Notes: generated by a model from the sequence alone, not told the origin. A stretch of DNA of 51,621 nt from Bradyrhizobium iriomotense (GCF_018129405.1 NZ_JAFCLP010000034.1:1-51621), one strand, 5' to 3'; shown: positions 43,005 through 51,432, counted from the stretch's first letter. Translations and numbers: made by a program.

Positions 43005-43508
43005 ATGCGGACGGCAAGTGACATGCCGCGCGCCAATCCGGCGTCCTTCCGCGAAGCCGCCTCGCGCTTTGCGACCGGTGTCGCGGTGCTGACCGCACTG
43101 GACGAGCACGGGCGCGTCTGCGGCATGACCGCGAACAGCTTCGTCACCGTCAGTCTGTCGCCGCCGACCGTGCTGGTCTCGGTCATGCCGGGACGCATGC
43201 ACCGCGCGATCTCGGCGACCGGCCGCTATTGCGTCAACGTCCTGCCGGACCATGGCCGGGACCTGTCACTGCATTTCGCCAGTCAGCCGAACAGCGGAGC
43301 CGCTCCCGACTACGACATCGTGGACGGACTGCCGCGCTTGTCCGGCTGCATGGCCTGGTTCGCCTGCGAGGTCACGCGCCACGTCGACGTCAGCGACCAC
43401 ACGCTGATCATCGCCGAGGTCTCGGCTTGCGACTATCGCGACACCACGCCGCTGGTGTTCTTTTCCAGCCGGTATCATTTCGGGCCGGGCGTGCCGGTGG
43501 ATCGGTGA
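43005..43508 (+). CDS. Flavin reductase (RutF/StyB-like)
   Basis: A 167-residue protein, MRTASDMPRANPASFREAAS and on, with GAGG five bases before the ATG. Flavin-reductase-like fold: FATGVAVLTALDEHGRVCGM, TANSFVTVSLSPPTVLVSV and YCVNVLPDHGRDLSLHFA, the core of the StyB/RutF/HpaC group. It would provide reduced flavin to the StyA-like partner, and possibly also to the LLM enzyme of the divergent operon. Second gene of the styA-like operon; no further gene follows in the operon. Confidence 0.92.
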   Translation: MRTASDMPRANPASFREAASRFATGVAVLTALDEHGRVCGMTANSFVTVSLSPPTVLVSVMPGRMHRAISATGRYCVNVLPDHGRDLSLHFASQPNSGAAPDYDIVDGLPRLSGCMAWFACEVTRHVDVSDHTLIIAEVSACDYRDTTPLVFFSSRYHFGPGVPVDR

Positions 43509-43520
43509 GAATTGCGCACC

Positions 43521-43625
43521 TCAGGCGTAGGCGACCCAGCCGCGGAAAGTGAAGCCGGTGTAAAACGGGGTTGGATCGGAGAAGCCGGCGTCGCGCAAAA
43601 TTGCTTCATCCCGCGTGACCCGGGC
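43521..43625 (-). pseudogene. Methyltransferase C-terminal remnant
   Basis: On the minus strand a 34-residue tail reads LARVTRDEAILRDAGFSDPT then PFYTGFTFRGWVAYA and a stop. DEAILRDAGFSDPTPFYTGFTFRGWV is the typical last helix and strand of class I methyltransferases. No upstream part is present; the rest has been deleted. Confidence 0.5.
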
Positions 43626-43734
43626 CAGTCAATCCTAGTCGCCCCAATCGCCGGCTGCTACGATGAGGCCGGCGTTTCGCGACCGCGTCGCTGTCGCGGG
43701 TGCACGTTGGGATTTGTGAGGCCGGAGCAACTTC

Positions 43735-44244
43735 ATGACGAGAGGCTCGGCAGCTCTGGGGTCGGCGGTCTTTTTTCTGATTGCCCCCACAACGGTCGCC
43801 GGTGTCGTGCCGTGGTGGATTTCGCAATGGCGTCTGCAAGCGCCGTTCTTCGATCTCCAGGTCATCCGATGGTTCGGCGTGGTTCTGATCCTGCTCGGCA
43901 TTCCGGTGTTGGTCGAAACCTTCACACGATTTGCGCTGCAAGGCGGCGGCACGCCAGCGCCGGTCGCACCAACGCAACATTTGGTGATCACCGGCCCCAA
44001 TCGTTATGTCCGCAATCCGATCTATCTTGCCCTGGTGGCGATTGTACTTGGCCAAGGACTGATCCTCGGAAACGCGAGGCTTCTGGTCTACGGCGCGCTC
44101 CTGTGGATCGGCTTCCACATCTTCGTTCTGGCTTATGAGGAGCCGACGCTGCGTAGGACATTTGGAGCGGAGTACGACACCTATTGCGCCAACGTGTCGC
44201 GCTGGTTGCCACGCTTGCCCGGCTCTACGTCGGCGTCGTCCTGA
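43735..44244 (+). CDS. Isoprenylcysteine carboxyl methyltransferase-like membrane protein
   Basis: A 169-residue protein with four or five membrane spans (FFLIAPTTVAGVVPWWI, WFGVVLILLGIPVLVETF, YLALVAIVLGQGLILG, LLVYGALLWIGFHIFVLAY). The C-terminal motif HLVITGPNRYVRNPIYLALV then YEEPTLRRTFGAEYDTYCANVSRWLPRL is the SAM-binding signature of the ICMT/PEMT family (G-P-Y-x-x-x-R-N-P, E-E-x-x-L, F-G-x-x-Y). Bacterial members methylate lipids or unknown membrane substrates. Stands alone. Confidence 0.9.
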   Translation: MTRGSAALGSAVFFLIAPTTVAGVVPWWISQWRLQAPFFDLQVIRWFGVVLILLGIPVLVETFTRFALQGGGTPAPVAPTQHLVITGPNRYVRNPIYLALVAIVLGQGLILGNARLLVYGALLWIGFHIFVLAYEEPTLRRTFGAEYDTYCANVSRWLPRLPGSTSASS

Positions 44245-44323
44245 TCGACCGCGAGGGGCAACATGTCCCAGATCGGGGGCGCGTAGCGCCCATCTCGCAT
44301 TGCGGGATTTCGATCCGGCTAAT

Positions 44324-44401
44324 GTCTCTTGTGGGTCAAAATGCGAAGAATTCAACGTGAGCATATCCAGTCCGCTATGCTCCGTTGAACGGACCTGAAT
44401 G
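44324..44401. repeat. 70-bp dispersed repeat, copy 1
   Basis: GTCAAAATGCGAAGAATTCA then acgtgagcatatccagtccgctatgc and cggacctgaatg. About 80 percent identical to 45638-45714. Shorter related stretches lie near 3570 (atgtctcttgtgggg) and, inverted, at 5977-6050. Confidence 0.65.
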
Positions 44402-44455
44402 GGGCGCTACGTGGGCTTGTAGGTATTTCGGCTCTGGAAAGGCGTGGGAATATCG

Positions 44456-44797
44456 ATGACAATCCAGCCAGGCAATCTATTCGCGGATGTGGCGGATGTT
44501 TCGGCCGCCAACATAGGGAAAGAGGCGTTCAGCGAAATCCTCGCGCGGCCTGGCTTGAAGATCGAGCGGATTGTATCGCAGGGGCAAACCAGTCCGCCGG
44601 GCTTCTGGTATGATCAGGCGTGGAACGAGTGGGTGATCGTGCTGAAAGGGCGCGCCACATTGCAGTTCGAACATGAGCTTGCCGCGCGATCGCTGGGCGT
44701 GGGGGATTACGTCTTCATCCCTGCAAGGAAACGCCATCGCGTCGAGTGGACGGAGCCGCAACAGCCAACTGTCTGGCTCGCCGTCCATTTCGAGTGA
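44456..44797 (+). CDS. Cupin-domain protein
   Basis: A 113-residue protein, MTIQPGNLFADVADVSAANI and on (an in-frame GTG four codons upstream is also possible). Single cupin: FWYDQAWNEWVIVLKGRATLQFE is motif 1 (G-x5-H-x-H-like with WNEW in place of His), and LGVGDYVFIPARKRHRVEWT is motif 2. The WNEW motif is shared with cupins of the cupin_2/YML079-like type that have lost the first metal His. Small-molecule binding or isomerase roles are possible; no neighbour clarifies it. Confidence 0.85.
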   Translation: MTIQPGNLFADVADVSAANIGKEAFSEILARPGLKIERIVSQGQTSPPGFWYDQAWNEWVIVLKGRATLQFEHELAARSLGVGDYVFIPARKRHRVEWTEPQQPTVWLAVHFE

Positions 44798-44938
44798 GCG
44801 CTTATCGCAATCGGATCAGCCGAGTGCGGAGATCGACCAGTCTATTGGTCCGCATCCGCGCACGGTGATGCACCGCCGTGGATGAGGACCGCTTTTGGTC
44901 AATCGCGTCGGTTCAGTCCTCCCGCCATGACTTCGCGC

Positions 44939-45175
44939 TCAGACGGCCGCGACTACCCGCCGCGTCGCATGAAGGAAACGGTTAGCGGGCGCTGAGACGC
45001 CATCAATTGGACGACGCTCCTGTTTGCGCAATTCATCGACTAGACGTTCGAGGTAGGGCGGCAGAGGCGAGACTTCGTGAGATAGTTTCTGTTGCAATCT
45101 CTCACCCACCTCGTCACAGATCGACCGGGCAGTCTTATGGTCGATGTGGTCCGATATTCGATTGGTCGGTTCCAT
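44939..45175 (-). CDS. Small hypothetical protein
   Basis: A 78-residue basic protein, MEPTNRISDHIDHKTARSIC and on. Mostly helical: SICDEVGERLQQKLSHEVSPLPPYLERLVDELRKQE. A weak AAAGG site lies upstream. The PLPPYLERLVDELR segment recurs in small rhizobial proteins of unknown function. Nothing else can be said about its role. Confidence 0.6.
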   Translation of the reverse strand: MEPTNRISDHIDHKTARSICDEVGERLQQKLSHEVSPLPPYLERLVDELRKQERRPIDGVSAPANRFLHATRRVVAAV

Positions 45176-45260
45176 ATCGCGACCTTTTTCGATTGGGCCC
45201 CACGATTAACTTAAGTTACAGGGATGGGAAATGTTTCGCGCACCTTCGAAGAGTGCGATG

Positions 45261-45277
45261 GTTCCATCTAATGGAAC
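45261..45277. promoter_or_regulatory. Perfect hairpin/operator-like palindrome
   Basis: GTTCCAT-CTA-ATGGAAC, seven paired bases, 78 bp upstream of the 45355 gene. It could be an operator or a leader hairpin; which one is not clear. Confidence 0.45.
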
Positions 45278-45354
45278 GAAGACACTCGTCAGCGCTGCCA
45301 CCAGCAACCCGCCGAGTTAGTGAAACTCTTGCGCGGACGCTTGGAGGAAGTCCG

Positions 45355-45579
45355 ATGAGAGGAGTGCCAGTCCTCACGATAATCGTGCTCCTCGGGCTCG
45401 GAGTTCAGGCCAAAGCGCAGGCGCCGTGCGCCGAGGTGTTACGATTGCGTAACGCTGCTGGTGAGGCTTGGAAGCATGCGATGAGTGCACCGGCATCGCA
45501 GCGCTGTGGAGCCTTGGCTCAAGCCTTTGTGGCTGGGCGTCCTCTTCGATCATACCCGCCGGACATCATCCAACGCTAA
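45355..45579 (+). CDS. Small exported protein, possibly internally deleted
   Basis: A 74-residue protein, MRGVPVLTIIVLLGLGVQAK cleaved near AQA, with GGAGG seven bases ahead of the ATG. The text APCAEVLRLRNAAGEAWKHA and MSAPASQRCGALAQAF is the beginning of a rhizobial periplasmic family, and VAGRPLRSYPPDIIQR is its end. As I remember it, full members have about 40 more residues with a Cys between these parts, so an in-frame deletion is likely. Function unknown. Confidence 0.55.
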   Translation: MRGVPVLTIIVLLGLGVQAKAQAPCAEVLRLRNAAGEAWKHAMSAPASQRCGALAQAFVAGRPLRSYPPDIIQR

Positions 45580-45637
45580 CATCCTATTGCGGTAGCGGGC
45601 CCGGTCTGGTCACCCTTCGATTGACTGCGTGTCGAGG

Positions 45638-45714
45638 ACCGCTAAGGGGCAAAATGCGAAGAGCTCAACCTGAGCAAATCTAGTCCGCTATGCCCCCACT
45701 AGCGGACCTCAATG
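45638..45714. repeat. 70-bp dispersed repeat, copy 2
   Basis: GGGCAAAATGCGAAGAGCTC then aacctgagcaaatctagtccgctatgc and cggacctcaatg. Pairs with 44324-44401. Confidence 0.65.
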
Positions 45715-45750
45715 AGTGTCCCGTCACTTCGCTGATGGGCCATAAGCCGA

Positions 45751-46140
45751 TTAATCAAGTGGTGCATCAAGGCCGCTCGGCAGTATGACTATGATAACGT
45801 TCTGTCCTTCCTCGGGGTGGCGCGAGATGTGTCCTTTTCCGTGCGTATCCTCGACGAGAACAGCTTTTCCCGCTGGAACGCGTCTCACCTCCCCATCGCT
45901 CGTTTCAAACTCCACGTGGCCATCCAGCCATATGGCGAGGAGTCGATCCGGCGGCGTGTGAAAGCCCACATCGCGCACCCCGGCGGGGATGTGAGAAAAA
46001 CGGATGCGTGACGCTGGGTAGAAAGCCGACAGTTCAAACGGCGCTTCATTGGGAAATGATGGCTTTAGTGTCGTCGCGATATCGACTTCTCCGAAATGGG
46101 ACTCCCCGTCAGGCGTTGCATATATGCGCAGGCACTTCAT
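45751..46140 (-). CDS. Cupin-like protein
   Basis: A 129-residue protein, MKCLRIYATPDGESHFGEVD and on, with GGAGG seven bases before the ATG; a frame extending upstream is not protein-like. Cupin features: LLAIWLDGHVEFETSDGEVRRVPAGKAVLVEDTHGKGH carries the second motif (G-D-x-x-x-x-P-x-G-x-x-x-x-x-x-D-x-x-G-x-G-H). The N-terminal IYATPDGESHFGEVDI is shared with a proteobacterial cupin family of unknown function. No catalytic partner nearby. Confidence 0.8.
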   Translation of the reverse strand: MKCLRIYATPDGESHFGEVDIATTLKPSFPNEAPFELSAFYPASRIRFSHIPAGVRDVGFHTPPDRLLAIWLDGHVEFETSDGEVRRVPAGKAVLVEDTHGKGHISRHPEEGQNVIIVILPSGLDAPLD

Positions 46141-46382
46141 CCCTGGCCTCCAATCGCTCCATCTCGCTAAGCATATGGTGTGGCCTCTGTGTGTGCAATG
46201 CGATGTCTGCTTTGGGTCTTGGTTGTGTGCAAACACAGCCAGGGTCAAAAGCGGGCTCAGCCTATCGGTTGGGCGGCGTCCGGTTTCCCTCAGACAGCAG
46301 ACGTCGAGACGGCTCTCGTGGTGTTCAGCTTGGGGCCACGAGCAGACTTGGCAAATGCTGCTCTTGAGGCGGATTGGCTTCG

Positions 46383-47228
46383 CTAGGCTAACGCCGACAC
46401 AAGCCACAGACCCACATGCAGGCCGCGCCCGTCTGCTCCGATATTTGCGGCGAGCGCGTTGCGAACCGCTTCTGTGGCGCGCATCCGTTGCTCGCTAGAG
46501 GCATTTTCGAGCAGAGCAGGCAACGGACCAGCCTGCGTGATGAATGCCATGCTTTGCTCGGTGTCCTTGCCGTCAATTGGCACATCGGTCGCCTTGAGCA
46601 CCACTTCGCGAAACCCAGCCCTAGTCAGGATGCCGCGCAGGCGCTCCTCGCTCGCGAGTGAAAACATCCCCGGCGCCAATGGATCCACCGGCGGCTGAGG
46701 CGGCACATGCGGCCGTGCCGCCTCGATCGGTACGCGAAACCACGGACTCTCCGGCATGGTCCGAAAACAGACGAACACCAGCCGCCCGCCTGCCTTCATG
46801 CCGCTGCGGATATTGGTGAAGGCCCTGATAGGGTCATCGAAGAACATCACGCCGAATCGCGAATAAACTAGATCCGCCCAGCGCGGTTCGAAGGCGTAGC
46901 TCGTCGCGTCGGCCAGTGCAAAGGCGGCGTTGCTAAGTGTCGCCTCGGCGGCACGATGTTTGGCGAAGTCAAGCATCGGGACCGAGACGTCGACGCCCAA
47001 CACAGCGCCTGATGGTCCAACAATCCTGGCAAAGGCCAACAGTGTGTCGCCGGTGCCGCATCCGATATCGATCACGCGCTCGCCCGGCTTTGCGGCCGCG
47101 GCGTCTAAGCTGACGCTCGTGACTGACGTGAAGACGTCACTGATCACGGCTTGCTGCGCAACCCATGAGTGACCCATGGTGCTGTTCCAAAACTCTGCTC
47201 CACGGGTGTTTGGCGTGGGTGCTGGCAT
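46383..47228 (-). CDS. UbiE-like class I methyltransferase
   Basis: A 281-residue protein from ATG 47228 (a TTG two codons earlier is less likely) with AAGGA upstream. Methyltransferase core: ERVIDIGCGTGDTLLAFARI (motif I), VLGVDVSVPMLDFAKHRA (motif II), DLVYSRFGVMFFDDPIRAFT (motif IV), RSGMKAGGRLVFVCFR. This is the UbiE/COQ5-like architecture with an N-terminal EFWNSTMGHSWV cap and a C-terminal helical cap. Substrate unknown. Confidence 0.92.
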   Translation of the reverse strand: MPAPTPNTRGAEFWNSTMGHSWVAQQAVISDVFTSVTSVSLDAAAAKPGERVIDIGCGTGDTLLAFARIVGPSGAVLGVDVSVPMLDFAKHRAAEATLSNAAFALADATSYAFEPRWADLVYSRFGVMFFDDPIRAFTNIRSGMKAGGRLVFVCFRTMPESPWFRVPIEAARPHVPPQPPVDPLAPGMFSLASEERLRGILTRAGFREVVLKATDVPIDGKDTEQSMAFITQAGPLPALLENASSEQRMRATEAVRNALAANIGADGRGLHVGLWLVSALA

Positions 47229-47234
47229 TGGCAA

Positions 47235-47818
47235 ATGTCCTTCGTTCTGAAATGGTCGATGGAGTTATCCTCACAGGCTGCACGAAATCTCAGATCGAAC
47301 GCAAGACTGAAATGTCTGCAACGGGTCAAAGGCTGCCTTGGCTAGCTTGCATGGCCCTGTTCGGGTCACCATCAGGAAGCAGACTTCGCGGCGCTCTGAG
47401 CTGGGGTCAGCCACGGGCCAAATCCGGACTCCATCGTGCTCACGGTTCCTCACCGTCAAGTGCGACGAACAATTGCGACATGGGGCCAACCGGGACTCGT
47501 CACTTAATCATGTTGGCGCGAGCGCTGTACGTAATCCGGCCTTGGGCGTCGGCCGGAAGGCGCGCTCGCAACCGCGCCTTGACTATTTCGATGCTGTCCG
47601 CCGACAGCAGCAGACGCCTAAGCAGCGTCGAGGTTGGGTTCTCACACAGCCTGGGCCCAGCCAACTTGGCGGCGTGAATTTGTGATGTTCGCTATTCCGG
47701 CTGTCGCGACCACAGGAATTTTAGCTGTCCTGTGACGAGCGAACGCCCCAATACTCCGATTGCAATGGCGCTCGCTGTCTCTTACCCTTGTCAAGAAAAC
47801 AACCGGGGAGGATACACC
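47235..47818. other. Gap with degenerate repeat-like sequence
   Basis: About 580 bases without a supported gene. Several GGGTCA-, GGGGCC- and GTCCGG-like fragments of the dispersed repeats occur (for example 47321-47480), but they are too worn to define units. Confidence 0.35.
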
Positions 47819-48806
47819 ATGGAAATCCAGGCCTTCGGTTATCTCGGCGTCGGCGCGTCGAACCTCGATGATTGGGCCACATTCGCCACATCAAACATTG
47901 GCATGCAGGCCGTGGACCGCGTCAGCTCGATGCGTGCCTTCCGTATGGACGACCGCAAACAGCGCCTGTTCATCGACCGAGCCGTTGAGCCGGGCGCTCA
48001 GGTCTTCGGCTGGGAAGTCGCCAATGCCGCGGCTCTCGACTCACTCGCTGCCCGCCTCGAAACCGCTGGCGTCGCCGTGAAGCGCGAACCCGCAGAGCTG
48101 GCGGACCAGCGCTGTGTGACGGAGCTGATCTCCTTTGCCGATCCCGCCGGCAATCGTTTGGAAGCTTTCCACGGCGCCCAAGTAGCTGACACGGTCTTTA
48201 AGCCTGGCCGCGACGTCTCCGGCTTCCGTACCGGCCCACTAGGCATGGGCCACACCCTTTTGACATTCCCAGACATCGATGCCGCCCTGGCCTTCTACAA
48301 GGACCTGCTGGGGTTTCGCATTAGCGACTTCATGGTTGCCCCGCTGAAGGCTTACTTCATGCATGTCAACGCACGCCACCACAGCGTGGCTCTCGTGGCC
48401 GCGCCAGTGCGCAGCATGCATCACCTGCTTGTCGAATATTATCTGCTCGACGACGTCGGTCAGGGGTATGACCTGCTACAGGGTAGCCCGGAGAAAATTG
48501 TCGCCACTCTCGGCCGCCACCCGAATGATCTCATGACGTCGTATTACATGCGCACTCCGTCAGAGATCTACGTGGAGTGCGGCTGGGGCGGCAAGGAGGT
48601 CGACGACACAACGCCCGCCGGTGGAGATGACCAGCGTCGGTAGCTTCTGGGGCCACAAGGGCCTATTTGAAGATATTGGCGCGCCTCCCTCGGGCGCGCC
48701 GGAGATCGGTCCACGTCGCGCCCCTGTTCAGGTGATGGAAGGCAACTACGAACGCATGGCGGGCACCTGTCCGTGGTGGGATGCGATACGCGGCAAGACC
48801 CGCTAA
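47819..48806 (+). pseudogene. Type I extradiol dioxygenase (BphC-like), frameshifted near its C-terminus
   Basis: ATG 47819 (MEIQAFGYLGVGASNLDDWA) with GGGGAGG. Two VOC modules. The metal ligands of type I extradiol enzymes are all in the first frame: His in GMGHTLLTFPD, His in ARHHSVALVAAP and Glu in EIYVECGWGG. That frame stops at 48643. From about 48619 a shifted frame continues the family's C-terminus (MTSVGSFWGHKGLFEDIGAP, then RAPVQVMEGNYERMAGTCPWWDAIR), as if one G were inserted. Family members cleave catecholic rings such as 2,3-dihydroxybiphenyl. Without repair the protein lacks about 60 residues. Confidence 0.86.
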
Positions 48807-48969
48807 TGCCGTGCCCGGCGCTGAAAGCATTGCGGACCTCGATGTCTCAGTCGGGTCATTCGCGTCGATTGGCCAAGAGCGCGACCACGTCCGGTTACCC
48901 CAAAGAGCCGACACCAAGGTGAGGGTTGAGGTTCGACCCTAAGGGCCAATTCCGGACCTCGAAGCCTTA

Positions 48970-49896
48970 CTAAGGGTCTCGTTGGAGCCTGAACACTGTC
49001 TGCAGGAGTCCCTTCACCGCCTCGCGGGCCGCAGCTGCGGCGGCTTCGTTGTAGCCGATGTGAGGATCGGTCTGTACGCAAGGGTCCGCGTACGTAAACG
49101 GCTGGCCGGTCTCGACATTGATGATGATGCCGAGAGGCTCTTCCTTCAACTTACACGCACGTACAGTCTGCGCCCCCTTCAATACGGTCGGTGTCTTCGG
49201 TGCGAGCGGATTATCGAAGACGTGGTGTGCGTCCGGGAATTCGATCAGCTTGGCGTCCTTGCCGGTGGCGCGGAGGCGTTCGAAATAGGAACGGCAAGGA
49301 GCTACCGGGTTGTAGTCGTCTGCCGTGCCATGGAACTGCCGGATGGGCACCGTGCTGACTTCGGTGTCGCCGATGATCGCGATACTGCATGACGCATAAA
49401 ACGGAATGTACGCCGCAAATTCGATGCCTGGATGCCAGGTCTGCTGGAAGCGCGTAAAGCTGGCGGCCAGCACGGCTTGTCCGCCGCGTGAGAACCCCAT
49501 CGGTACGATGCGTGCGGGGTCGATCCTGGGATGACCGATGAGCACGTCGTAGGCCCGGTACACATCTAGCACCATGTTGAACCGTCCGAGTTGTTCCTGA
49601 TCGGGATTTACGTCGACCAAACCACGTCCGGAGAAGCTGTCGATTACGAAGGACGCGATCCCCATCTCATTGAAGTACTTCGCCCAGAATTCCTCGCGAG
49701 ACCCCGTGCCTCCCGACCCATGTACGAGGATGACCGCCGGCAAGCGGTCCGAAGCGCCTCGCGGCAGCCGCAACTCGCCGGCGAGCGTAACGGCCTTTCC
49801 GTTCTTGTCGCCTGTCAGAAACTGTTGATCCGTCAGAGTCAGGCTTTCGAACGGGCGCAATTCCGTGCGTGCCACCAAGTCATTGAGTGCAGGCAT
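48970..49896 (-). CDS. Dienelactone hydrolase-family alpha/beta hydrolase
   Basis: A 308-residue protein, MPALNDLVARTELRPFESLT and on, with GGGAGGG before the ATG. Alpha/beta hydrolase fold: LPAVILVHGSGGTGSREEFW (oxyanion region), RIVPMGFSRGGQAVLAASF (nucleophile Ser in G-F-S-R-G), FHGTADDYNPVAPCRSYF (acid Asp) and FPDAHHVFDNP (catalytic His). The Ser nucleophile rather than Cys marks it as a DLH-related esterase rather than a true dienelactone hydrolase. No signal peptide is seen. Convergent with the dioxygenase; a shared ring-degradation role is possible but not shown. Confidence 0.88.
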   Translation of the reverse strand: MPALNDLVARTELRPFESLTLTDQQFLTGDKNGKAVTLAGELRLPRGASDRLPAVILVHGSGGTGSREEFWAKYFNEMGIASFVIDSFSGRGLVDVNPDQEQLGRFNMVLDVYRAYDVLIGHPRIDPARIVPMGFSRGGQAVLAASFTRFQQTWHPGIEFAAYIPFYASCSIAIIGDTEVSTVPIRQFHGTADDYNPVAPCRSYFERLRATGKDAKLIEFPDAHHVFDNPLAPKTPTVLKGAQTVRACKLKEEPLGIIINVETGQPFTYADPCVQTDPHIGYNEAAAAAAREAVKGLLQTVFRLQRDP

Positions 49897-50124
49897 CGCC
49901 CCCTCCCAGATTGTTTGCCTCAGGTACGCACTTACAACTATGCGGTCGGCGGCTATTGATAAATTCGCTGACTGGTGGCTCTGATTGCGTTATGCGCATG
50001 GGGTATTGCAGCTCAGCCTCCACGTTGGGCAGTCGGCGCAAAAATGGTGACCGAATGTCTGCTCGGGGTCACAAGCCATCGACGATGGCTACGCCGGGCG
50101 ACTTCCGGCGACATCGAAACTCAT
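49897..50124. other. Intergenic, repeat-like
   Basis: Contains a worn segment of the dispersed repeat (gaccgaatgtctgctcggggtcac at 50049). No gene seen. Confidence 0.3.
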
Positions 50125-51432
50125 TCAGACGGCTGCGAATAGGCGCATGGGCTCGGCGAGACCCTTAAGCTCGGCCGGTCCTTGGTCGACGAACTTGAGG
50201 CCGGCACCTGCCACTAGATCCTTTACCGTGCTCGAGGCCAGCACTTCGCTCGCATTCGCATGCTGAGCTACCCGTGCTGCGATGTGCACAGCGATGCCGC
50301 CCACATCGTCGCCCATCATCTCGACCTCACCCGTGTGAACGCCGGCCCGCACTTCGAGATCGAGCGGCCGCACCGCGCTGACGATCCCTTGGGCGCAGCG
50401 AACAGCGCGCGCCGGGCCGTCGAATAGGGCCAGAAATCCGTCGCCCGTAGTCTTAACTTCGCGACCGCGATGCCGCTCCAGTTCCGAACGCACCGCTGCA
50501 TGATGCGCTTCCAGAGTTGAACGCCACTGCCTGTCGCCCACCAACGAGGCTTTCCTTGTCGAATCGACGATATCGGTGAACAGCACAGTCGAGAGGACGC
50601 GATCAACCTCGATGGCGGTAGCGGAAACACCCATGAACTGTCTGATCTCCTCGACGAGCCGATTCTGATCTCCGAACCATGGGAGGTGATCGTTACCTGG
50701 TAGTTCGGCGTAGCGTGCGCCAGAAATTCTCTCTCCAAGCTCGCGGCCGGCGAGTGCGCGAATGCGCACGTCGTCGCGCCGATGCATGACCAGCGTAGGA
50801 ACACGGACCGACGGCAGGATGGCCGTCACGTCGATCTCGCGGTTCATGCGCATCAAGTTGATCACATCAGACGGGCTGGCCGCCGAGCGCTCGAACTTGG
50901 CGAACCGCTCAATGGCCCCGGGAATTGCGGCTGCCGACGGAGAGAAACTTGGCAGACTCTTGCCGGTTCCCCAGTTGGACCGGATATCGCGCTCCAAGGC
51001 CGCAAAATCGTCAAACGGAACGGACGCGCCCACTGTGCGCGCATACGTGCCGAACAGGATGAGACCAGCGACCCGCCCAGGATAGGTCGCCGTGAACAGG
51101 ATAGACATCGGCCCACCCTCCGAGACACCGAACAAATAGGCCCTCTTAGAACCCGCGGCGTCGAGCACGGCGCGGATATCGTCGATCCTTTCATCGAGAT
51201 GCGGGACACCGACACCACGATCACTGAGACCCGTGCCGCGTTTGTCGAATCGGATCAGTCGCGAGAACGAGCCGAGGTCGTTGAGGAAGCGCGCGACGTT
51301 GGGATTCTCCCACGCCTGCTCGAGATGCGATACAAAGCCCGGCGTCATGAGCAAGTCCGGACCGTCCTGTCCGGATATTTGATACGCGACGAAGACGTCG
51401 CCGCTGGTCACATAGCGCGTCTCGACAACCAT
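50125..51432 (-). CDS. Alpha/beta hydrolase fused to class III adenylate/guanylate cyclase domain
   Basis: A 435-residue protein from ATG 51432 (MVVETRYVTSGDVFVAYQIS) with GAGGGAAG upstream. Residues 1-265 are an alpha/beta hydrolase: FDKRGTGLSDR, AYLFGVSEGGPMSILFTATY (nucleophile Ser), VPTLVMHRRDDVRI (acid) and PGNDHLPWFG (His). Residues 280-435 are a nucleotide cyclase: VLFTDIVDSTRKASLVGDR (first metal Asp), EVKTTGDGFLALFDGPARA, RAGVHTGEVEMMGDDVGGIAVHIAARVAQHA and the usual LKGLAEPMRLFAAV end. This fusion is common in rhizobia and mycobacteria; the hydrolase part may sense or cleave a ligand. The cyclic nucleotide made is not determined. Confidence 0.93.
   Translation of the reverse strand: MVVETRYVTSGDVFVAYQISGQDGPDLLMTPGFVSHLEQAWENPNVARFLNDLGSFSRLIRFDKRGTGLSDRGVGVPHLDERIDDIRAVLDAAGSKRAYLFGVSEGGPMSILFTATYPGRVAGLILFGTYARTVGASVPFDDFAALERDIRSNWGTGKSLPSFSPSAAAIPGAIERFAKFERSAASPSDVINLMRMNREIDVTAILPSVRVPTLVMHRRDDVRIRALAGRELGERISGARYAELPGNDHLPWFGDQNRLVEEIRQFMGVSATAIEVDRVLSTVLFTDIVDSTRKASLVGDRQWRSTLEAHHAAVRSELERHRGREVKTTGDGFLALFDGPARAVRCAQGIVSAVRPLDLEVRAGVHTGEVEMMGDDVGGIAVHIAARVAQHANASEVLASSTVKDLVAGAGLKFVDQGPAELKGLAEPMRLFAAV

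Noticed and set aside
45261-45300. EcfG-type stress promoter (GGAAC with a CGTT element)
   Set aside because: GGAAC is present within the palindrome, but no CGTT lies 16-17 bases downstream.
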